A stretch of DNA of 64,000 bases, from the NCBI GenBank assembly GCA_964521425.1, contig CAZFRO010000012.1, positions 1 through 64,000 on the forward strand. The letters run 5' to 3'. Each line of letters opens with the position of its first letter. Within the stretch, counting starts at the first letter, position 1. The notes beneath the pieces are model-generated. The model saw only the letters and a list, made by a program, of their open reading frames with translations, made no database searches and was not told the origin of the DNA. Below, one piece after another: positions 49,731 through 57,499 of the stretch. Source of the DNA: Joyebacterum sp964521425. Lineage in GTDB: Bacteria; Joyebacterota; Joyebacteria; Joyebacterales; Joyebacteraceae. A program made the position numbers and the translations under genes.

Positions 49731-50885
49731 CTACTCTACCCGCATCCAGAAACCGCTTCCGAAGAGCGGCTCGTTGACCTCGAGTCGGACGAGGATCTCG
49801 TTCTCGCCCTCCGGGAGCGAAAGCTCGACCTCAAACTGGTCCGGGATGAGCCTTCCAAACCAGTCTTCGGGGCTCCGGCCCGGGTCGAACCATCCTCGCG
49901 GCTCTCCCTTAAACACCTCTGCCCCGTTTACCCACATTGCAATCTGATCTGTGTAGGTCAGTCGGCAGTTGCTTAGAGCATCGCGAACGACGGTCCGCGC
50001 AAAGATAACGCCCTTTTGGTCGCTTCCGGTGATCCCGGCGGCGCTCACGGCGACAACGCCCCGCACATCGACCGGCGCGTCCATCCAATCCGCCGTCCCG
50101 TCCGCGATTGCGGTCAGCGCATCATCTCTCGTAGCACCCTCGGGAAAGAGTGGCGTCATCTCCCAATCGCGAATCACGCCCTCACCGATCACTCTCGTCC
50201 ACGGGTCCTCGAGCCTGGCTTCGATCTCATCACCCGACAGCGCCGTGACCAGGAGATTTCGGAAGTAGCCCGATCCGGCGTAGTTCCAGAGCCGGATACC
50301 TCCCCTGACGAACGGAAGATAGCGGACGGTGTAGCACGGCTCGGCATCGTCGTTCACATAGACGTTGGCAAAGGCGTCTCCGACATCCACTCGGATCTTC
50401 GCCCACTCCCCCTTCGGGAGTTTCACCATCCGCTGCGCGAACGGGAAGAGCTTCCACGCGAGCTGACCCTCCACCCAGCGTGCCGACGATTCGAAGAGGA
50501 CATCGTTGCCTTTACGTGTCGAGTAGAACTGGAGATTGTTGCACGCACCATCCTCCTGAACGTGGAAATCAGGACCGACCCAGCCGTCGCCCTCACCGGT
50601 CGTGCAGATCTCGAACTCGATCCGGTAGCACTCCCAGCTCGTGTCACCCACCCACGGTGGATTCTCGATCGTCAACCGCTCGGCACCTGGCTCGAGCAGG
50701 TAGACGGTGCCGTACTCCGGATGCTCCACGAAATTCTCCGGCGCGACACGCCATCCCGGCGACGGCGATCCGTTCAGAGGATCCTCAAAGAGAATCTTCC
50801 CACTCTCATGTACCATCACAAGTTCACCCCCCGTGACAGCAGTTCCCGACAGGACCAGGAGTCCGATCATCAGAAGAGTCCGCAT
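49731..50885 (-). CDS. Secreted protein with laminin-G/DUF1080-like fold
   Basis: The 384-residue protein has a signal peptide (RTLLMIGLLVLSGTAVTG). Next comes a jelly-roll region reminiscent of DUF1080/LamG-type sugar-binding domains (ILFEDPLNGSPSPGWRV ... WECYRIEFEIC ... IRVDVGDAFANVYVNDD ... GGIRLWNYAG). A second beta domain ends LPEGENEILVRLEVNEP. I cannot assign a substrate. Its ATG overlaps the glycosylase stop by one base (TGATG), so it is translationally coupled to a DNA-repair gene, which is unexpected for an exported protein. Confidence 0.65.
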   Translation of the reverse strand: MRTLLMIGLLVLSGTAVTGGELVMVHESGKILFEDPLNGSPSPGWRVAPENFVEHPEYGTVYLLEPGAERLTIENPPWVGDTSWECYRIEFEICTTGEGDGWVGPDFHVQEDGACNNLQFYSTRKGNDVLFESSARWVEGQLAWKLFPFAQRMVKLPKGEWAKIRVDVGDAFANVYVNDDAEPCYTVRYLPFVRGGIRLWNYAGSGYFRNLLVTALSGDEIEARLEDPWTRVIGEGVIRDWEMTPLFPEGATRDDALTAIADGTADWMDAPVDVRGVVAVSAAGITGSDQKGVIFARTVVRDALSNCRLTYTDQIAMWVNGAEVFKGEPRGWFDPGRSPEDWFGRLIPDQFEVELSLPEGENEILVRLEVNEPLFGSGFWMRVE

Positions 50886-51751
50886 CAATGCCTCCCCTTC
50901 CCTGCCTTCTTGCGCCTGGCCGCGCGCTTCCGTGGGGCCGCACGCTTCTTCGGCTGGCACTTGGGACAGATGTAGCTATGCGTGCTGCCGGTCTTGAGCT
51001 TCACGATCTTGGTCCCGCACTCCGGGCACGGCTGCCCCTCGCGGTAGCCGATCAGAATATCGTCAAACAAGAACCCGCCCGGCTTCCCACTCAAGCGTTT
51101 CTCGTAGCATGCGCCGCCCCTCTTCGCCGCCGGCTTAAGCCCCTGTTGTATGGCCTCCCAGAGTCTCTCGATATCCCCGGTCTTCAGCGTATCGACTCCC
51201 CGAAGCGGATGCAGGCGCGCCATAAACAGGATGTCGTGAACGTAGGCGTTACCGATTCCAGCGATGCGCTCCTGGTTCAGGAGGAAGGTCTTTACCCTTC
51301 CCCGCCTTCCCTCAAGCATCCCGCCAAATTCATCAAGCGTGACATCGAGCACGTTCGGTCCGAGTTTCGCTGTCATCTCGTGCTTGTCGAGCTTACCGTC
51401 CGCGACGTAGTGGACATAACCGAACCACCAGAAGCGCACGCTCATGCATTTCCCGTCATCGAAGTCGAAGATGAACTGATACTTCTCCGGGAGGCGATCA
51501 CGCTTAGTAAGAAGAAGGTCTCCCCCCATTCCTAGATTCAGAAGGAGATGTCCCTGGCTCGTGCGGGTGAAGATCCACTTCCCGTGATGGGTAACGTCCT
51601 GGATCTTTGCTCCTGTGAGTCTTCTTTTGAATGTTCGAGGTGTGGTGTTCAGACATTTCGGCTGGATGATTTCGATATCGGTGATGGTTCTACCGGCGAG
51701 CGCCCGCTTCATTTCGCGGGCGCGTGACATGATCTCGGGCAGTTCCGGCAT
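50885..51751 (-). CDS. Fpg/Nei-family DNA glycosylase
   Basis: The 288-residue protein begins MPELPEIM, placing the catalytic N-terminal Pro and Glu of the family directly after Met. It also has the HHGKW lysine loop, the H2TH region around NQERIAGIGNAYVHDILF, and a C-terminal zinc finger (CPECGTKIVKL ... YICPKCQ). A basic Lys/Arg tail (~20 residues) follows. It should excise oxidised bases and cut at abasic sites; whether it is Fpg (8-oxoG) or Nei (pyrimidine) type is unclear. AAGGAAG precedes the ATG. It lies 11 bases after the DUF6504 gene. Confidence 0.9.
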   Translation of the reverse strand: MPELPEIMSRAREMKRALAGRTITDIEIIQPKCLNTTPRTFKRRLTGAKIQDVTHHGKWIFTRTSQGHLLLNLGMGGDLLLTKRDRLPEKYQFIFDFDDGKCMSVRFWWFGYVHYVADGKLDKHEMTAKLGPNVLDVTLDEFGGMLEGRRGRVKTFLLNQERIAGIGNAYVHDILFMARLHPLRGVDTLKTGDIERLWEAIQQGLKPAAKRGGACYEKRLSGKPGGFLFDDILIGYREGQPCPECGTKIVKLKTGSTHSYICPKCQPKKRAAPRKRAARRKKAGKGRH

Positions 51752-51762
51752 ACGGCTTCCTT

Positions 51763-52068
51763 TCAGCCCTCGAGGTCGGTCTTCGAGAGCATCCAGTCCA
51801 TGGTCCGGGTGTTGTAGATGAGTTCGTAGTAATCCTCCTCCTTTGTAATAACAGCAAAATGGTGAAGTTTGAAGTGCCCCTCGCGCTCCTCCCATTTTCC
51901 CGTCACCCGGTCCACATCAAATACCCGGCTCTTCCACTTGAACCTGAGTGGGTCCAGATGCCCACCGCTGAACCTGGTCAGAACGGTGATGTCCTCGTTG
52001 ATATCCTGAATCATCGCGTCGGCATCCACCCCGTAGAAGTTATCTGCATGCACCTTCTGATCCTCCAA
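51763..52068 (-). CDS. DUF6504-like small protein in the lexA operon
   Basis: The 101-residue protein has a pattern like DUF6504 proteins: LRFKWKSRVFDVDRVTGKWEEREG, a gap, then EEDYYELIYNTRTMDWML. Such small proteins occur next to lexA, dinB or dnaE2-type genes in other bacteria, which fits the context. Function is unknown. It starts 11 bases after lexA and ends 11 bases before the glycosylase. Confidence 0.7.
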   Translation of the reverse strand: MEDQKVHADNFYGVDADAMIQDINEDITVLTRFSGGHLDPLRFKWKSRVFDVDRVTGKWEEREGHFKLHHFAVITKEEDYYELIYNTRTMDWMLSKTDLEG

Positions 52069-52079
52069 CGTTTCCAGCT

Positions 52080-52712
52080 TCAGAATTTCCTCATGAGCCC
52101 CACTACCTTCCCCAGAACCCTGACGTCGCCCTCGTCCCCGGTAAGCTCGATGTCGTTGTACGCGGGGTTGCGTGCCTTCAGAACGACACTCCCCTTCCGG
52201 CGCGCGTACTCCTTCACCGTCGCCTCGTCATCGATCAGGGCAACGACTATGTCTCCGTTTCGGGCGTCCGGTTGAGGAGTAACGACCACGATATCGCCAT
52301 CGCAGATCCCGGCATCAAGCATGCTGCCCCCGTTCACTCTGAGGGCGAAGCAGCCCTCCCGGCGCGCGAACATCTCATCGACGGCGAGCACGCCTTCAAT
52401 GTTCTCCACCGCCAGGATCGGACGACCGGCAGCAACACTTCCCAGAAGAGGAATCTCCGCACCGATGTGATGCTCACCCGCTGACAGGTGATGTTCGAGC
52501 CACTCGATCCCACGGGAGATACCGCGACGGCGACGGATGTAGCCCCGCTCCTCCAGAGCCGACAGATGGTAGCGGACACCGTTCGTCGACGAGATACCCA
52601 TCGCCTCCCCGATCTCACGAATCGTAGGCGACCGGTCGTGATCGCGGATGGTCTCGATGATGTACTCGAGCATCCGTTCCTGAGCATCAGTGATGTCGTG
52701 GCGTTGGGTCAT
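52080..52712 (-). CDS. lexA: SOS repressor LexA
   Basis: The 210-residue protein has an N-terminal winged helix (TDAQERMLEYIIETI ... SPTIREIGEAMGISSTNGVRYHLSALEERGYI), the Ala95-Gly96 cleavage site in GSVAAGRPI, and the S24-type protease dyad Ser130 (NGGSMLDAGI) and Lys167 (EATVKEYARR). Damage activates RecA, which triggers self-cleavage. ATG 52712 gives the normal family start; a GTG at 52766 with a fair ribosome site would add 18 residues. It is the first gene of lexA-DUF6504-glycosylase-secreted protein-dinB and has its own promoter and operator about 240 bases upstream. Confidence 0.94.
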   Translation of the reverse strand: MTQRHDITDAQERMLEYIIETIRDHDRSPTIREIGEAMGISSTNGVRYHLSALEERGYIRRRRGISRGIEWLEHHLSAGEHHIGAEIPLLGSVAAGRPILAVENIEGVLAVDEMFARREGCFALRVNGGSMLDAGICDGDIVVVTPQPDARNGDIVVALIDDEATVKEYARRKGSVVLKARNPAYNDIELTGDEGDVRVLGKVVGLMRKF

Positions 52713-52957
52713 GTGTGTTGCGGGTCTCCTGGTGAATCGGACCGAGCCTTTCCCGGATGCCTTCACCGTGAGAGCCTCTCCTTTGCTTGTACTAATGAGG
52801 CCGAGGCGGGCCGCGCCTATTTGGAAGGACTGGGCGAGCGAGCTGACCGTTTCTTTGTCTCTGCGCCCAATGCGCGGCCCCGACCCCTCGGCCTGTGATG
52901 GCTTTCCCGTGTGCCCGGCAGAGCCCAGCCTGGATACCCCACCGCGACACAGGAACC

Positions 52958-52986
52958 ATGGTACTGCACATATGTGCAGTAGTCAA
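52958..52986 (-). promoter_or_regulatory. lexA promoter with palindromic operator (candidate SOS box)
   Basis: On the minus strand TTGACT (52986-52981) and TACCAT (52963-52958) are 17 bases apart. A perfect 20-bp palindrome, TACTGCACATATGTGCAGTA (52962-52981), fills the spacer, so a dimer bound there would block RNA polymerase. It differs from the E. coli (CTGT-N8-ACAG) and Bacillus (GAAC-N4-GTTC) boxes. Between it and the lexA ATG lie about 245 bases of leader in which I see no convincing gene. Confidence 0.7.
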
Positions 52987-52989
52987 CAG

Positions 52990-53020
52990 AAAAAATCAGG
53001 GGCCGTAAACACCCGGCCCC
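52990..53020 (-). terminator. Rho-independent terminator of the redox operon
   Basis: On the minus strand a GGGGCCG/CGGCCCC stem (53020-52999, loop of eight bases) is followed by TGATTTTTTC (52998-52989). It closes the thioredoxin-ccdA unit and sits immediately upstream of the lexA promoter. Confidence 0.8.
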
Positions 53021-53076
53021 CAGCCATATGCCACCCACGGTGATGAGTACGCCCGCCATGCGGTGAGGTGATGCGC

Positions 53077-53307
53077 CTACGCCAGGATCTTCTTGATCTC
53101 CTCGACGGAGAGCGCCTTCCCCACGGACCGCACCTCACCGTCAACGACGAGCCCTGGCGTCATCATGACGCCGAACTTCATGATCTCGCTGATATCCGTG
53201 ATCTTCTCGAACTCGTACTCGACACCGAGTTCCTTCGCAGCTGCTTCAGCGTTCTCGCTGAGCTTCGCGCACTTCGGGCAACAGCTTCCCAGGATCTGAA
53301 TCTTCAC
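53077..53307 (-). CDS. CCPKC mini-thioredoxin
   Basis: The 76-residue glutaredoxin-like protein has active site GSCCPKCAKL near residue 7 and the cis-Pro in MMTPGLVVDG. This is the small thioredoxin-3 group often found beside CcdA-type membrane proteins. I start it at GTG 53307 (KIQILGS); the longer frame to 53361 adds a Cys/Arg-rich leader inside the ccdA 3' end. It probably exchanges thiols with the membrane protein encoded just upstream. Confidence 0.83.
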   Translation of the reverse strand: MKIQILGSCCPKCAKLSENAEAAAKELGVEYEFEKITDISEIMKFGVMMTPGLVVDGEVRSVGKALSVEEIKKILA

Positions 53308-53329
53308 CGTCTTCTTCCTCTCGCAGAGT

Positions 53330-54028
53330 CTACAGCGACAGCTTGATAAGATAGACACCACCCAGTATCACAAGAGCCCCACAGACACGCTTCAGTATCA
53401 CGGCTCCGCGTGAACGTTCGTTCCAGTTGAGATAGTGCTGAACGACCTCGGTGAAGGTACCCGCCAGAATGATGACAGAGCAATGGCCGATACCGTAGGC
53501 GGCAAGAAGCAGAACCCCGTATGCGAAGCTCGATGCCGCTACGCTCACGGTCACACCCAGCATCGGTGCCATGAACGCAAAGGTGCAGGGGCCAAGTGCC
53601 ACTCCGAATACGAGCCCGAGCAGAAACGCCGCCAACCCACCCTTCCTCTTGAGACCGATATTGCCGGGACCGGACCACGGCATCGGGATGACATCGAGGA
53701 GGTTGAGACCAACAACGAAGAAGATGACGGCCACAACGTAGTTCCCATACCGTCCAACGTCACCCAACATTCGCCCGGCCGCTGAGGTGATCACTCCGAT
53801 GATGGCGATCGTGACCAGGATGCCGATGGAGAAGAGCGTGGAGATCGTGAAGGCTCGCCTGGTTGAAATGCGACCCTGCTGATCCACGAATCCCACAATC
53901 AGCGGGATGCTCGCCAGATGGCACGGACTGAGGATGATACTCAGAACTCCCCATAGGAATGACGCGCCGAGAGCGATGGCCGGCGCGCCCTCAACGGCCT
54001 GAGTCAGTGATGCGAAGAGATGTCCCAC
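53330..54028 (-). CDS. ccdA: CcdA/DsbD-type thiol transporter
   Basis: The 232-residue protein has six membrane helices. Two symmetrical Cys-Pro motifs, LSPCHLASIPLI (helix 1) and LGPCTFAFMAP (helix 4), are the redox pair that carries electrons from cytoplasmic thioredoxin to the periplasm. The length matches CcdA. It is flanked by two thioredoxin-like proteins, one predicted inside and one outside, which completes the relay. The start is a GTG with AGGGAGC upstream. Confidence 0.88.
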   Translation of the reverse strand: MGHLFASLTQAVEGAPAIALGASFLWGVLSIILSPCHLASIPLIVGFVDQQGRISTRRAFTISTLFSIGILVTIAIIGVITSAAGRMLGDVGRYGNYVVAVIFFVVGLNLLDVIPMPWSGPGNIGLKRKGGLAAFLLGLVFGVALGPCTFAFMAPMLGVTVSVAASSFAYGVLLLAAYGIGHCSVIILAGTFTEVVQHYLNWNERSRGAVILKRVCGALVILGGVYLIKLSL

Positions 54029-54088
54029 GATTCGTACTGCTCCCTGTTGGCTGTGCCGACCGTGCCCGTGAGGCAGAGGGTGTGGCGA

Positions 54089-54574
54089 CTAGTCGAATTC
54101 GTACCCAAGCTCCACCCACGTCGCCAGGATCTCCTCGCGCGAGAAGAAACCCTGATGGCGAAAGAGTTCCGTTCCGGAGACGTCATAGAAGATCTGAGTG
54201 GGAATGATACGCACTCCGTATTCCCGCGCCGCGTCTCTGTTCTTCTTGGCGTCAATGAACTCGACCTCAAACCGCCCCGCGTAAGTCTCCGACAGCTCAT
54301 CGAGAATCGGCGCCATCATCTTGCACGGAACGCACGTCTCGGAACCGAGGTCGACGAAGCGGGGAAGTGAAGCCTGTTCCTGAACAGAGCCGTCCTGAGC
54401 GATGTTGGCGATGCCCGTATGTGTGGCGCCGTCAGTGACGACCACCTGCGGGGCATCGTCCGCGGGTGACCCTACAATCGCTCTCGGCACGAGCACCGCG
54501 AGCGTCCCCATGACAATGACGAGTGCTGCGATGATGATTCCCGTCTTCCTGCTGGATCCAATCTGTGCTGGCAT
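54089..54574 (-). CDS. Membrane-anchored extracytoplasmic thioredoxin
   Basis: The 161-residue protein has one N-terminal membrane helix (TGIIIAALVIVMGTLAVLV) and a thioredoxin fold with CVPC active site in GSETCVPCKMMAPILDEL and the cis-Pro in RIIPTQIFYD. The fold is predicted outside the membrane, where CcdA would reduce it. It is the first gene of the three-gene redox unit. Confidence 0.87.
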   Translation of the reverse strand: MPAQIGSSRKTGIIIAALVIVMGTLAVLVPRAIVGSPADDAPQVVVTDGATHTGIANIAQDGSVQEQASLPRFVDLGSETCVPCKMMAPILDELSETYAGRFEVEFIDAKKNRDAAREYGVRIIPTQIFYDVSGTELFRHQGFFSREEILATWVELGYEFD

Positions 54575-54611
54575 GGGATTACCTTCTCATGGGCCCGACG
54601 CACGGGCCTGC

Positions 54612-54640
54612 TTGACCTGGCTCGCATTGGCTAATATGCT
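54612..54640 (+). promoter_or_regulatory. Candidate promoter for the methyltransferase gene
   Basis: TTGACC (54612-54617) and TATGCT (54635-54640) are 17 bases apart, about 70 bases before the ATG at 54713. It lies in the short divergent gap after the thioredoxin gene. Confidence 0.45.
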
Positions 54641-54712
54641 TGTGTCCATCTGTTTGGGTTCTACATCGCCCAGACAGCCATAGACAACAAATATCAAGGG
54701 GGAACGGCACTG

Positions 54713-55375
54713 ATGTCAACAATATGGTCTTCCTACTGGCAGGACGTGTGTAATCTCAGGTGGACGGATGTTGACCTGGTATCTCTCGAGAAGGTCGCGA
54801 ACGTACTCGGCTTTGGCCCCCAGCGGAGTCTCCTGGAGCTTGGGGCCGGCCGTGGTCTGCACAGCAAATTCCTCTATGAGATGTTGAGATGCGAGAACCC
54901 CGATCTCTATGAGATCAACCCTGAGATGCTTCTCTATATAGAGCGACAGGGCCTGAACGCGATCAGCGACAACGAGAAGCTCAAGCAGAGATACGATATC
55001 GTCTGGTCCTACGGCGTCCCGGAGCACTTCGAGGATCCGATGCGGCAGGAGATCATCGATCGCCACTTCGAACTCGCAGGCGAGTGGGTGCTTCTCGTCA
55101 TCCCACGCGCAACATGGCTCAGAAAAGCAATCGGGCGACACGATAGAATCCCCGCCGAGGACTTCACCAACGCCGAACTCCTGGAGCGGCTTGAGCGGGG
55201 TGCCAAGAAGGAGTGGGGTCAGACGGATGGTGTCGATTTCAACGTAGAAAGTTTCTGTCCCCTCTTCGGAGTGAGACACATCCCGGCGGGCTGGTACAAC
55301 ATCGTGGACCGCCTGGTCGGCTGGGCCCTGCCGGGAGGACTCCTGATCGGCTGGGCAAGAAGAAAGGTCTCCTAG
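54713..55375 (+). CDS. Class I SAM-dependent methyltransferase
   Basis: The 220-residue protein has motif I SLLELGAGRGLHSKFL (near 40-54), an acidic strand NPDLYEINPEML, and motif IV-like YDIVWSYGVPEHFEDP. The fold is that of small-molecule or lipid methyltransferases; the substrate is unknown. The hydrophobic WALPGGLLIGWA near the end could touch the membrane. AGGGGG precedes the ATG at about ten bases. It is a single plus-strand gene. Confidence 0.82.
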   Translation: MSTIWSSYWQDVCNLRWTDVDLVSLEKVANVLGFGPQRSLLELGAGRGLHSKFLYEMLRCENPDLYEINPEMLLYIERQGLNAISDNEKLKQRYDIVWSYGVPEHFEDPMRQEIIDRHFELAGEWVLLVIPRATWLRKAIGRHDRIPAEDFTNAELLERLERGAKKEWGQTDGVDFNVESFCPLFGVRHIPAGWYNIVDRLVGWALPGGLLIGWARRKVS

Positions 55376-55405
55376 AACACCGGAGTCGGTGGAGCAGAGA
55401 CATGG

Positions 55406-56647
55406 TTATCCGTCGTCCCCGTCGCCGTTCTCCCCATGGTGGTCGTGCTTGCCGAACTGGCTCTTGTCGTACTCCATCCCCGGCCGCAGCGCCGACATCT
55501 CGCGGAGCTTGCCGACTATCCCCGGCAGAATCTCGATGACGTGATCGATATCATCCTCAGACGTCCAGCGCCCCATCGTAAACTGGAGCGAGCCGTGCGC
55601 TTCTTCGTGTTTGACGCCCATGGCAAGCTGCACGTATGAGGACTCAAGCGTTTTGGCGGAGCAGGCCGAACCGCTCGACAGTCGGACGCCGTCCATATCG
55701 AGCGAAAGAAGCAGAGCCTCCCCCTCGATGTAGGCGAATCTGATGTTGGCGTTGTTCGGAACCCTCCGTGTCCGTGGTCCGTTCAACGTGGTGTCGGAGA
55801 TCTCGGCCATGATCTCATCGATTAGCCGATCGCGGTATCCCTTGACCCGATCGACCTCCGCCGGCATCTCCGCCTTCAGGATCTCCGCTGCCTTGCCGAA
55901 CCCGACGATACCGGGCACATTCTCGGTGCCGGACCTCAGGTTCTTCTCCTGGCCTCCGCCGTGTATTAGCGACTCGATGCGAACGCCCTTCCTTATAAAG
56001 AGAGCTCCCATCCCCTTAGGACCATAGATATCATTCGACGACAGCGTGACCATATCAAATGGAAGTGTCGTGAGATCAATCGGGATCCACCCGAGCGCTG
56101 CCACGGCATCGGTGTGGAAGAGCACACCGTGCTCCTTCGCTATCTCGCCGATCTGCCCGACCGGCTCGATCGTGCCCACCTCACCGTTCACCATCATGAT
56201 CGAGATGAGAACCGTGTCGTCACGGATGGCGTCCTCGACGGCCGCAGGATCAACGAAGCCCTCGGCATCAACGGGAAGCCTCGTCACCTCGAATCCCTCT
56301 CGCTCGAGAAACTTCGAGGGCGTGATGATGGAGCGATGCTCGATTACGCTCGTGATGATGTGCTTGCCCTGCTTCCTTAGACGCATGGCCGCGCCCTTCA
56401 TGGCCATGTTGTTCGCTTCCGTCGCCCCCGACGTGAAGTAGATCTCAAACGGCTCACAACCAACGAGCGTAGCCAGCTGGTTGCGCGCATTATCGATGGC
56501 CTCCCGCGGTGCATCACCGGCGGCGTGAAACGTCGCCGCATTCCCATAGTGCTCCGTCATGTACGGGAGCATGGCCTCGACAACGCGAGGATCAACCGGT
56601 GCACCCGATTGGTAATCGAGGAAACCTTTGGTTTTCATCTCGGCCAT
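55406..56647 (-). CDS. NifS/IscS-like aminotransferase-fold protein lacking the PLP lysine
   Basis: The 413-residue protein follows cysteine desulfurases throughout: LDYQSGAPVDPRVVEAMLPY, FTSGATEANNMAMKG, SVIEHRSI, NGEVGTIEPV, HTDAVAALG, RSGTENVPGIVGF, and the mobile loop SSGSACSAKTLESSY with the sulfur-accepting Cys329. At the PLP Schiff-base site, however, SAHKIYGPKG reads SSNDIYGPKG: Asn205-Asp206 replace His-Lys. It therefore should not work as an ordinary PLP desulfurase. An Archaeoglobus IscS with Asp at the same place is known. A His/Asp/Gly-rich tail (HDHHGENGDGDDG) could bind metal. It is the third gene after tusA and dsrE-like genes, which points to sulfur transfer or Fe-S assembly. 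Confidence 0.88.
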   Translation of the reverse strand: MAEMKTKGFLDYQSGAPVDPRVVEAMLPYMTEHYGNAATFHAAGDAPREAIDNARNQLATLVGCEPFEIYFTSGATEANNMAMKGAAMRLRKQGKHIITSVIEHRSIITPSKFLEREGFEVTRLPVDAEGFVDPAAVEDAIRDDTVLISIMMVNGEVGTIEPVGQIGEIAKEHGVLFHTDAVAALGWIPIDLTTLPFDMVTLSSNDIYGPKGMGALFIRKGVRIESLIHGGGQEKNLRSGTENVPGIVGFGKAAEILKAEMPAEVDRVKGYRDRLIDEIMAEISDTTLNGPRTRRVPNNANIRFAYIEGEALLLSLDMDGVRLSSGSACSAKTLESSYVQLAMGVKHEEAHGSLQFTMGRWTSEDDIDHVIEILPGIVGKLREMSALRPGMEYDKSQFGKHDHHGENGDGDDG

Positions 56648-56668
56648 GTGCTCACCTCACAGTGGAAC

Positions 56669-57037
56669 TCAGAAACTCAGAATGGCGTCCGCGTCGAGCG
56701 CGAGGTCGTTCAGTGTCGCGGCGCCCACAACGTCGGCGGCATCGATGTAGTCTCCGCGACTGAGACCCAGAAGCTGCGAACTCTGGTCGCAGACCATTAG
56801 CTTCACACCCGCCTCCACCGCCCGCCCAATCACATCAGACAACCTCGGAAACTCCCCAAGCTTGATCCTCTCCGCCTCTCCCGTCTTGACCACCGTCACT
56901 CCTTTTCCAAGAAGATAGACGGTCGCATCGATTCCCATTGCCTGAGCGGTAGTTGCCAGCACGAACGGCGAGTATGTTCGCTCGGGCGTGTCGATTCCCG
57001 ATGTAAGCACGTAGAGTATGGTCTTCTTCTCACCCAT
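56669..57037 (-). CDS. DsrE-family sulfur-relay protein
   Basis: The 122-residue protein has the DsrE/DsrF-like fold (TILYVLTSGIDTPERTYSPFVLATTAQAMG ... DATVYLLGKGV) with a single Cys (near 83) in VKLMVCDQSSQLLGL, at the position used to carry persulfide. The ATG at 57037 is chosen because AGGAGG lies seven bases before it; an upstream ATG at 57043 is too close. It lies between tusA-like and IscS-like genes. Confidence 0.85.
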   Translation of the reverse strand: MGEKKTILYVLTSGIDTPERTYSPFVLATTAQAMGIDATVYLLGKGVTVVKTGEAERIKLGEFPRLSDVIGRAVEAGVKLMVCDQSSQLLGLSRGDYIDAADVVGAATLNDLALDADAILSF

Positions 57038-57079
57038 GATCATACCTCCTCGGGCAGTGCCCGTGGGGCGTCTTGCTCT

Positions 57080-57325
57080 CTAGCTGGTTCTTCTGACCAG
57101 GAACCCGGTAACACCGTCAGACTCCTCGGCAAGAACGAGCTCATGTCCTGTCCGTTTGGCCCAGCTTGTCATGTCCGACCCGGCCGATGGATCATCAGCG
57201 AGCATCTCCAGGATCTCGCCCACCTCCACGTTCATTATCTCATCGCTGATCTGGATGATAGGCTCCGGACAGAAGTACCCTGTCATATCAAGAGTTGCCG
57301 CGATTTTCGGCTCCTGCTCGGCCAT
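57080..57325 (-). CDS. tusA: TusA-family sulfur carrier
   Basis: The 81-residue protein has the TusA signature near the N terminus, TLDMTGYFCPEPIIQISDEI, in which Cys19 of the CPxP motif carries the sulfur, and the usual beta-alpha-beta end (EILEMLADDPSAGSDMTSWAKRTGHEL). It passes persulfide sulfur between desulfurase, DsrE-like and acceptor proteins. GGAGG lies five bases before the ATG. It is the first gene of the three-gene sulfur unit. Confidence 0.88.
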   Translation of the reverse strand: MAEQEPKIAATLDMTGYFCPEPIIQISDEIMNVEVGEILEMLADDPSAGSDMTSWAKRTGHELVLAEESDGVTGFLVRRTS

Positions 57326-57499
57326 TCTGCCCTCCGATCACTTGTCACCACTGATCCCGGACATAAATACGGGACCCGCGGAAACCATGGCATGCTGCGC
57401 ACACTCAGTCCCAAGATCCCGCGAGTCCCTTTGCGCACTGACTGCGCACGTGTTGAGATGCTGACAAGGGGGTCAGGTTTCGCGGGGCACTCCCGAAAA

